Assembly (NCBI GenBank): GCA_003118195.1
Contig: BEXV01003698.1
Location: 3,859-31,603 of the forward strand
Direction: 5' to 3'
DNA: 27,745 nucleotides
DNA from: Hemicentrotus pulcherrimus
Lineage: Eukaryota > Echinodermata > Echinoidea > Camarodonta > Strongylocentrotidae
Below the pieces are notes generated by a model, which did not search any database, was not told where the DNA came from, and saw nothing but the letters and a program-made list of their open reading frames with translations. Numbering within the stretch: the stretch's first letter is position 1; every line of letters begins with the position of its first letter. Shown one piece after another: positions 20,627 to 27,745 of the stretch. A program made the translations under genes and the position numbers.

Positions 20627-21175
20627 CCAAAAGGGTGCATTCACGTTGACAGGACCTCCACCGGCTAGCCGCGTCAGGCCAATACTTTATCTTTCAACGA
20701 GTGCGAATTGATAAAAGCAGTCCAGACTGTGTTAACTCATCCAATTAGATTAATTGTTCTGATATCAGCGCATTTTATAAATTGAATTTGGATGTAAAGA
20801 ACCACAGATCAATTGATTCTGACTGAAAAACTTGCCTATTTCGGAGAAAGAATTCAATATGAATGGTAATTTCGGTCACTTTAAATTTGTTGATAGGGGT
20901 CTACCAATTTTTCTAGCCGCCAGGACACATTTTTACATAGAATAGTCAAATCTCCTTTGCTGATATCAACTATTGGATATATTAGCATTGATCAAAGTGA
21001 TCATATAATGGTCTATTTGGGCCAAAAGATGGTCAGAATGGCCCAAATATAGTGAGTATGGTCTATACGACCGAATTTTTTATAAGCAGCGCAAAATGTA
21101 GCACCTTATAAGCTATTCAAGCCCTCCTCATCGAAAATTCTGATTAAATGCCCTAGTCTCCTAGGGTATATAGGA
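20627..21175. repeat. Second copy of the distal 5' flank block
   Basis: Paralogue of 3553-4125 in the same orientation. It lies 4.0-4.6 kb from exon 1 of copy B instead of 0.9-1.5 kb, because about 3.3 kb of SINE and fold-back sequence separates it from the proximal flank. Confidence 0.65.
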
Positions 21176-22199
21176 AAGCACCAGTAAATACGATGTCGAC
21201 TTTTTGCAAACATGCATCACGTGAAAACTCTCTTCTTCTCTTTTTTTAACTAAACGCTAGATGGCGATAGAGATTTTGAATCCACCGTATTTTTGCACTA
21301 TGAATAATTTCAGCACTTCATTTCACCTGTATTTATTTCTAATATTTGGGCAAATAAAAGCATCTCTTCTTTTTTTTTTTAATCTAATACAAATAAGAAC
21401 GAACAATTCTTTGTTAAACCCCGTCTGTAATGTTCCCACATTCACCAATATACTTATATGTCAGTTCAGAAATAGAATGCAGCGAAAAAAATAAAAATAA
21501 AGCTTGTCAAATGAATTATGCAATTTTTGTGTTGTATGGCATCCATTTGTTGTCACTGAAACTTCAGTTTTTTTAATCGATGTTATTTTCCTTAAATATT
21601 TCTATTGTTATCATTATTATTATTACAATATACTACTATCGTAACGGTTATCATCATCATCAATGTTGTTGTTGTTGTTTATTGAAACATAGACGCATGA
21701 GAATGCAGCAAAAAAGTCAGGAAAAGAAAAGGCAACCCACATTACATTACTTTCAAATTCATATATTCGGCTATATACATACCATACAAAAATAAATATA
21801 CCTTACAGCGTCATTAGACGGACAATTGTAGTGAAAATAAGTTATTAAGTAGACATGGTCATTAGCAGGACATTTTCATGTCCTGTTAACGATTGAACAA
21901 TATAATTACTGCCCTCTACGTACGTTTGCAGACAGAGGAAACTTATAGGCCTACTGAGAAACAATAGATTTGTCATTAGCCATTAGTTTAATTAGTTGTA
22001 TTGTTTTGAATTCAGGTAAGGGTAACGGTAATATACCAGTTTTTATATTGTCCCGTTAATGTACCATTTAAGGTTATATATACATATATTTATATACCAA
22101 AATAAACTATACACTTTTGAAATGGCTGCCAAATAAAAAAATATATGATTCTGGGGGAAAAGTTATTATATGTATGGAAAGCTCATAAACTCAACTTTC
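21176..22199. other. Insertion region separating the two flank blocks of copy B, left part
   Basis: No coding feature recognised. Contains T-rich and ATT/TCA simple-sequence stretches (about 21600-21680). Has no counterpart in copy A. Confidence 0.4.
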
Positions 22200-22487
22200 A
22201 TAATAATAATTACAGTGCTTATATAGCGCCTGACACTTACTTTGTCAGAAGTCTCTAAGCGCTCTACAATAATGCAGCATAATTACCCTGGCTTTAGCAG
22301 TGGAGCTGTTACGCGCGCTGCGTTTCAAGGAATAAATTCCTACCAGTTACCCATTTACTTCACCCAGGTGGAGTGTGGCAAATGTAGATCAATATCTTGC
22401 CAAAGTACATTAGTGCAGCGGCGGGACTCGAACCGCAGACCTTTTGATCGACAGTCCTGCGACGTATCCACTCGACCACAACACCTC
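22200..22487 (-). mobile_element. tRNA-derived SINE, minus strand
   Basis: On the minus strand an A box TGGTCGAGTGG (22468-22478) is followed 33 nt later by a perfect B box GGTTCGAGTCC (22424-22434), with a tRNA-like anticodon-arm region between them. The body extends to an AT-rich end with TAATAATAATT at about 22200. A frame of 87 residues runs across it on the + strand but is an incidental opening in the SINE. Confidence 0.78.
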
Positions 22488-22674
22488 AACACCTCTTTCA
22501 TATGACACTAAAAAGTCCGAAAATAATTTATGCTTGGGTGAGCACTGCTCACTTTTGTAAAAGGTATGAAAATGAGGTTGTGCAGGAATTAGCCTTCCAA
22601 TTTGTGAGAGGTAAAACCTTTGGAGCTAACAGAATTGAGGGTGATATGATACATTCATGATTTGCTGTGTGAAT

Positions 22675-23500
22675 TTCATGGTTTTTTAAACCAATCTTTT
22701 ATGCATGAGTAAACAGGAATTGCATTTGTTATTCTAGCATTGTAACTTTTCCTGGTAGACTCAGTGGTGTGTTCATGAGAGTCACTTTCACTTCACATTT
22801 CAATTACCGTTTTACCTAAATATGTAGCCGACATCTTGGATATTCATTTTTTCAACAAACAAAGATTAGTTGAACATCTCATTGATTTACTTAATACCCA
22901 GGTAGGGATGTTGGATTAGTAGTAGTAATGACTTGGCCATAACCGTTTATGTCCACTTTGTTCTCCCTATTCCACAGGACAGAGGCTTAGTTGACCAGAG
23001 GTGCATCTACTTGGGCAGCTTCGGTTCTTCCTCTTTTTACACATACAAATCCACAGACACGACATACTAGAATATCCATACCCCACCTCAGGGTAGAGGA
23101 CCCCCCTCCCCCCTCCCTCCATTTTTTTTTAGGGAAAGCTTGCTGTTAACAGGCTTAAACTGATAGTAACTTGGTACAAATTATCAATGGATAATAATGA
23201 AATACACCACGATATGGAGGAATCCCCGGTACGGGAGGATCCTAGGAAAGGAATGTAGAAGATGAGGGTTTACCCCCAAATAGCAACATAGCTATGGTTA
23301 AAGGAAATTATCTAAATTGAATATTCAAATACGGTTCGTTGAAAAAAGGAATGGCCAAGATGTCGGAAAATACAACATGTACAATCACCCATCCTGACTC
23401 CCACAAACACACCACTGAGTCTACCAGGGAAAGTTACAATGCTTCAGTAAAAAATGCAACTCCTCTTCACTCATGCATAAAAGTTGGTTTAACCATGAAG
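22675..23500. repeat. Large inverted repeat (fold-back element), arms about 170-186 bp
   Basis: 22675-22860 matches the reverse complement of 23333-23500. Shared blocks include TTTATGCATGAGT, GCATTGTAACTTT, CCTGGTAGACTCAGTGGTGT and GACATCTTGG. The spacer of about 470 bp has a purine/pyrimidine-biased stretch and no coding frame. Probably a non-autonomous DNA transposon with long inverted repeats. Confidence 0.7.
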
Positions 23501-23694
23501 TTTACTCAATAGTGTCTGACAGTGGAGTCTACCGAGTAAACGGGTTGCCTAGCATAATTTTAATATAAGGACACTGCTAACGTTTAAATTTCACAGAAAG
23601 GACGTATTTAACATATTTATAATTTCTGCAAATTTGTACAGAATTTGATGTTGGCTGCAAAAGGGACATAGTATCTTTAATACAAAAAGTTGGT

Positions 23695-23722
23695 ATACAT
23701 ATATATATATATATATATATAC
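23695..23722. repeat. (TA)n microsatellite
   Basis: About 28 nt of alternating TA. Confidence 0.85.
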
Positions 23723-23934
23723 ACTATCGCTCATATAGTTAAAATATTTTCGTTTACCCCAATTTATGGAAGTAATTTGACAATGATTTATTTCTTATAG
23801 ATCTAGATAATAGTATTTATTCTCAGATTTTATTGAATAATAGTTTGCCAGTGTTTGTTTTGCGTGACTGCTAAAGGATGTGTATACTACTATGCTTATT
23901 ATAAGGGGATCTACGCCCTTAAGTCATAATGACA

Positions 23935-24065
23935 GTAATGAGGATAAATGCCCCACAAAAGGGCACTGATATAGCACATCGACACGGTTTTGATCCTGGG
24001 GCCTCACAGTTACGAGGCCATTGATATGCCACTGAACCATGACTGTACGCAGCGGGGGCAAGGGT
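23935..24065 (-). mobile_element. tRNA-derived SINE head, minus strand
   Basis: On the minus strand an A box TGGTTCAGTGG (24029-24039) is followed by an anticodon-arm-like palindrome (GGCCTCGTAACTGTGAGGCC) and a degenerate B box GGATCAAAACC (23986-23996). It differs from the SINE at 22200, so two families are present. Confidence 0.6.
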
Positions 24066-24539
24066 AGGGGGCAGGTCCCACAAGAAAAAAAAATACATAG
24101 AAAATGCAATAAATTATCAATAATTCATTGCTTTGAATTCCCCCCCCCCCNTTTTTCTTATGTTAACTGAGAGCTGAGTTGATGAGATAACCACCTGTCC
24201 AGTGACCTTGCAGGGCGCTCTAATTCCTCCTGTAAACTAGGGGGAAATTCAATGAATTATTTATAATTTATTGCGTCAGCGACCATTACGGCCTGACGCG
24301 CTTTGTATGAGAGAACACCAAATGGCTAGTCCAAACATTGCTGTGAACATAAGCTTTGAATTACTGGCGTACAAAACAAAAAATGAAAGAAAGAGGTTGG
24401 ATCAAAGTGTGTGTCAGGCAGCTATCAGATGAATTTGCTTCGTTTTTAAAATAGGTTTACTTGTAATTTGAGCAATTAGTCAATCTATTGTGCTCTTCAA
24501 TACTCTTCATCTCGCAGCATGTTTGTATGTACTTTTAAA
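24066..24539. other. Insertion region of copy B flank, right part
   Basis: Contains a poly-C run ending in an N (about 24140-24151) and a short direct-palindromic AATTCATTG/CAATGAATT pair on either side. No coding feature seen. Confidence 0.4.
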
Positions 24540-25199
24540 ACCAAAACAATCAGAGGAAACAAAGAAAATAGAAGTTCAATAGGTTGTGAGTGAGGTATCT
24601 CGGAATTTCATTCTTCCATATATGTGCTGAACACATCTCAAGTGGATGAAACCAACCTTCTTCCCATACAAATTAAACCTCTTGAAATAGTATTATGGAT
24701 TAAGGATTCTATGTATGTCAATAATAGACAGCCTTTGAATAATGAATGCACTCCATATTTCTCCCCTTTCAGGATACTAAAAGTTAAAAGTAGTAGTTAA
24801 ACAAATGTCCGGAAACACTCGACTGGTATTGATAAACACGATCTTCCTGTGTGGAGTGAGTCTGCTATAGTTTTCGATTCTTCCTTAACTTTTCCTAACG
24901 TTTCCTGTATTCGTACGCCTTGATCAAAGCAAACGTGTATTTAAACTGACGGAATTCTAAACAGAGAAATTTAGACTTGACCAGGCAAAATACGCCCAAC
25001 GCTTACCAGCAAAATTTGGGAAGGTTCCTCAAAGTGGAAGCATTTTTATTGAATGTCCTTGTTGTAAGCTTTGTGCTTTATGAATCCTGGATAAGATTTT
25101 ACAGATATTTGATAAACATTAAACGATCGTCGATTTAGTAGGTGTGTAGAAAGCTTTCTGAAGTATTCTCTCTGATCGTGAGGTTACATTTCATGGACA
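24540..25199 (+). promoter_or_regulatory. Proximal 5' flank of copy B
   Basis: Paralogue of 4430-5045. The main difference is an insertion of about 45 nt near 24725-24770 (AATAATAGACAGCC...) relative to copy A. Otherwise only substitutions and short indels are seen. Confidence 0.45.
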
Positions 25200-25272
25200 A
25201 TGTTTGGATTTTCTTTCTTGATCTTTTATGGCGTTTTGTTATTGATGAACATCTCATCAGCCCAAGAACCAC
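25200..25272 (+). CDS. Exon 1 of copy B: signal peptide of a tandem paralogue
   Basis: The start (ATG 25200), length (73 nt), phase and donor (C|GTAAGT) match exon 1 of copy A. The peptide MFGFSFLIFYGVLLLMNISS is followed by A-Q-E-P. It differs from copy A at four residues (A14L, I15L, E22Q, D23E). Flanking DNA is also homologous from about 24540 to about 25310, so this is a duplicated gene start rather than a processed copy. Downstream exons are not in the window; only intron 1 sequence follows, up to a PIF/Harbinger insertion at about 27060. Whether copy B is intact cannot be judged. Confidence 0.7.
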
Positions 25273-25399
25273 GTAAGTATAATATTTGTGTTCTACTATG
25301 GGTATTTTAAAATCTACTACCAATAGCACGTAATGTTGAATAATTAGACCATTCCACCGCACATTGAATAATCAATGAATTATGCACACGATGACACTG

Positions 25400-26100
25400 A
25401 CAAGTTAAGTTATGCAACAGCATTCCCCAACCTACTCGCAATTGCACATCTCTTTTTATATTCTAACGATCTCTTTCACGACAGATATAATTAATGATAT
25501 AAGACCTTAATATAATCTTCTTTTTTCCTGCTTTAAATACCATTATTCTTGTTGTTTTGCTTTGTGTTGTTCTCCCCTCCCCCCCCCCCCCCCCCCCCCT
25601 TCTTTTTTTTCTCTTGCTTTGGGGGGCCCCGCGCCTTTTTTTTTAAAAACAGTTTTGTTCATCACACTCTAATCTACAGGATTGTAATGAACAACGGTCG
25701 GCTATCTGTATGTAGAATCATTTACGCATACTGACAATCTATCATGTTAAGAAATGTTGTAACAATTTCCTTTTAATAGTTGAAATAACCTACTTTAAAA
25801 TANCTTTCTGGTCCCCATGGAAGACTAGCAGCACTATGCAAGTGTATCTGAAAGTGGGCCATCCGTCTGTTTCATCTGTATTGTTTGCTTATTACGTTTT
25901 AATTTCTAATTGTACAATTTTGATGATGTTTTTTTTTCTTCTTCAATTTAATGTCATGTGATTTTTTTTATCTTGCTTATGTAAACTGTATATTATGCAT
26001 ACATTTATAGATTTGTTGTTATTTTTCTATTGTTACTTTCTTTTAATTGTGAATTTTTAGTTATGACGGAAATAAAAACGAAATGCAACCAATCGAAACT
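25400..26100 (+). mobile_element. 3' remnant of the same retroposon in copy B intron 1
   Basis: AAGTTATGCAACAGCATTCC, the AATGATATAAGACCTTAATATAA segment and the CCATGGAAGACTAGC tail correspond to about 6687-7000 of copy A, while the reverse transcriptase part is absent. The insertion therefore probably predates the gene duplication, with later loss of the coding part here. A poly-C/poly-T tract (25573-25617) interrupts it. Confidence 0.55.
25573..25617. repeat. Poly-C/poly-T tract in copy B intron 1
   Basis: About 27 C followed by a T-rich run. Likely to be unstable and poorly assembled. Confidence 0.85.
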
Positions 26101-26164
26101 ATAAAGTTTACTATCAAATTGACAGTGGCTATTGCAGGAAATGTAAGGAAAAACGCTCTTTAAA

Positions 26165-27055
26165 ATTCAGGTGACCGTTTCCAATAATGATTATGCCCCT
26201 CTTGTGTTGCTACTGGAGAGATTAGTTATCGAACTTCATGATTGCTATGCTAAAAGGATAGATTATAATGCATATTTTTATTGTTTTTATCAGGCATTTC
26301 TGTTTCGAAGGAGAGCAACGGGTCAATGTTATGACCTCAATAAACATTTACATGCAACTCACTGGAATATTAAATCAGATTCTGTAAAAAAAAAACTTTT
26401 GCAAAAAGGAATGTCATATTCTATAGACAATAATATAAAAAGAATATGTTATAATTCATATTTTCATTTATAACCTACTTTTTAATCTTACATTTTGCAT
26501 TGTACATTGATGATTGTCCAAATATTGTAAATTGAATTTTATTAGTCTTTATGATGTACCATTTGATTTTATTGATTTTTATCTCATTACTTTAGCTATC
26601 ATAAGAACTGCAATTCGTTTGTTTTTTGTTATCTGTAAATATAAACAGTGCGTCCCTGAAAAATGAAATGGGAGTAAGATGCTTTTCAGCTATTCATTAA
26701 TGACATGAATCCATAATGCTTTCCTGAGCAACATTGTTAAAGAAATTGCATGTCGATATTCTTTTGTGAAACAGTGAACATGATTGAACATGATCTGAAG
26801 GAAACGGCAACTTTAAAATCTAATGAGAAGATTGTTGTCATGTGCTTCTATTAATAACGAGGGTAAGATTATAGGCCTTGTCATAAAGGAAAGTGGAGAT
26901 GTTATCAACGGTGAGCGTAAAAAGGGCATATATTTTTTACCTAAATATTTTTTACTAAAAATGATCACAACTGCAACTTTTTGAAAAGAGCCAATCAGAC
27001 GTTCATGTGCTGTTTCAGTGAGAATGAAAGTTATGTACACCTTTCGTTTTGATAA
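26165..27055. repeat. Intron 1 segment of copy B, paralogous to 7080-8150
   Basis: The homology runs from TTCCAATAATGATTATGCC to ACACCTTTCGTTTTGATAAT. It stops where the PIF/Harbinger-related sequence begins (about 27060), so that element inserted after the duplication or marks a later rearrangement. Confidence 0.6.
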
Positions 27056-27061
27056 TCAACT

Positions 27062-27470
27062 TTGAAGTTCAACTTAACACCGAACGCGCAGGGTGGTGTT
27101 GATCGCATTTGGCATCATGGCGATGCACCCCCGTTGTCTGCTGACCACATTGTCTGTCACTCCGGAAACCGGTACATGTATCATAGAGGCGTGCAGTGCC
27201 TCACACTTCATCATGAGAATGCGGTACCCCGACCTACAAAACCTCGACTTGCACCAGGAGGGAAACGATTATAGATCATCAGCTGGCCCAGGGGTTTGGA
27301 GAGACGCGGCAGTGATGCAGGAGGGGGTGGAAAACGAGGCCACGTGCTACTGCGGAACGGAAGAGACTTCGTGCCCTTTAGCTCCCTCTATACGGCTAGA
27401 TTATAAAGGTTGTTTTAGTGTAGCTTGAGTTCGTGTCGAATTAGCGTTGTACCCCGGCGTCCCACACAGT
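27062..27470 (+). mobile_element. PIF/Harbinger transposase C-terminal remnant, second copy
   Basis: Frame 27093-27428 reads AFGIMAMHPRCLLTTLSVTP, then IIEACSASHFIMRMRYPDLQ and a downstream GPGVWRD segment typical of the region after the LHN box in PIF/Harbinger transposases. The LHN motif is altered to SHF by local change. It is longer than the 19185 copy, which ends early by frameshift. Upstream catalytic domains are missing. Confidence 0.72.
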
Positions 27471-27561
27471 GTTATTTAGGGTACGCATATGCTCGTTCCC
27501 TCTTTTTGAAAACACCCCCTATCTGAGGACTGCCAACATTTTCGAACCCTCCTTTCGCGGA

Positions 27562-27745
27562 CTTTTCGCGAGCTTTTCCTGCCTTTGAGACCCCCCTAAA
27601 TCAGGAAAAAAATGCTCAATGTACCCCCCTAAATTCGGAATGATTTCTCAGGAGTCCAAGGAGATGAGAGAAAAAATGAAAAAACACCCCCTTTTTAAAG
27701 AAATCTCCGGGTGAAAGTAAAATACACCCCTTTTTTCACAATTCT
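27562..27745. repeat. Dispersed repeat, second copy of 1-205
   Basis: Same orientation as the copy at 1-205, lacking the 21-nt internal duplication. It continues past the window edge. Confidence 0.6.

Noticed and set aside
22420..22480. Possible true tRNA gene on the minus strand
   Set aside because: A and B boxes are good, but there is no matching acceptor stem or clear anticodon stem, and a SINE body follows.
22242..22505. 87-residue open frame
   Set aside because: It coincides with the tRNA-derived SINE on the opposite strand and contains the reverse complement of its A and B boxes.

Overview
The window looks like a stretch of an AT-rich invertebrate animal genome, most likely a marine deuterostome such as an echinoderm. 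Short coding exons with GT/AG splice sites are separated by long introns, and the rest is packed with decayed retroposons, tRNA-derived SINEs, fold-back elements, PIF/Harbinger pieces and simple repeats. The lineage is an inference from repeat style and gene architecture; no ribosomal or mitochondrial marker is present.

The main content is one apparently complete multi-exon gene on the + strand, 5046-16576. Eight exons can be joined with matching phases at all seven junctions (73, 275, 73, 263, 76, 108, 121 and 214 nt, total 1203 nt) to give a 400-residue type I membrane protein. Its parts in order are a signal peptide, two MAM-like jelly-roll modules lacking the usual MAM N-terminal part, a Ser/Thr-rich stalk, one transmembrane helix, and a cytoplasmic tail with an ITAM-like pair (Y351-x-x-L, then Y364-x-x-I) and a YxN motif. 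This reads as a candidate tyrosine-signalling cell-surface receptor. A 39-nt exon-like segment just before the transmembrane exon carries an in-frame TAG and could switch the product to a secreted form.

A second copy of the same gene begins at 25200, where the signal-peptide exon, its upstream DNA and part of intron 1 are duplicated about 20 kb downstream in the same orientation. The rest of that copy lies beyond the window. The window therefore holds one and a bit members of a tandem receptor cluster.

Layout: 1-3550, repeat fragment and unrecognised sequence; 3553-5045, duplicated 5' flank; 5046-16576, receptor gene A, with a 5'-truncated non-LTR retroposon and fold-back elements in its introns; 16577-17220, 3' flank; 17220-18985, minus-strand non-LTR retroposon; 19185-19500, PIF/Harbinger transposase remnant; 19500-20626, unrecognised; 20627-21175, copy of the 5' flank block; 21175-24540, SINE and fold-back insertions that split the second 5' flank; 24540-25272, proximal flank and exon 1 of gene B; 25273-27055, gene B intron 1; 27062-27470, second PIF/Harbinger remnant; 27562-27745, the same repeat that opens the window.
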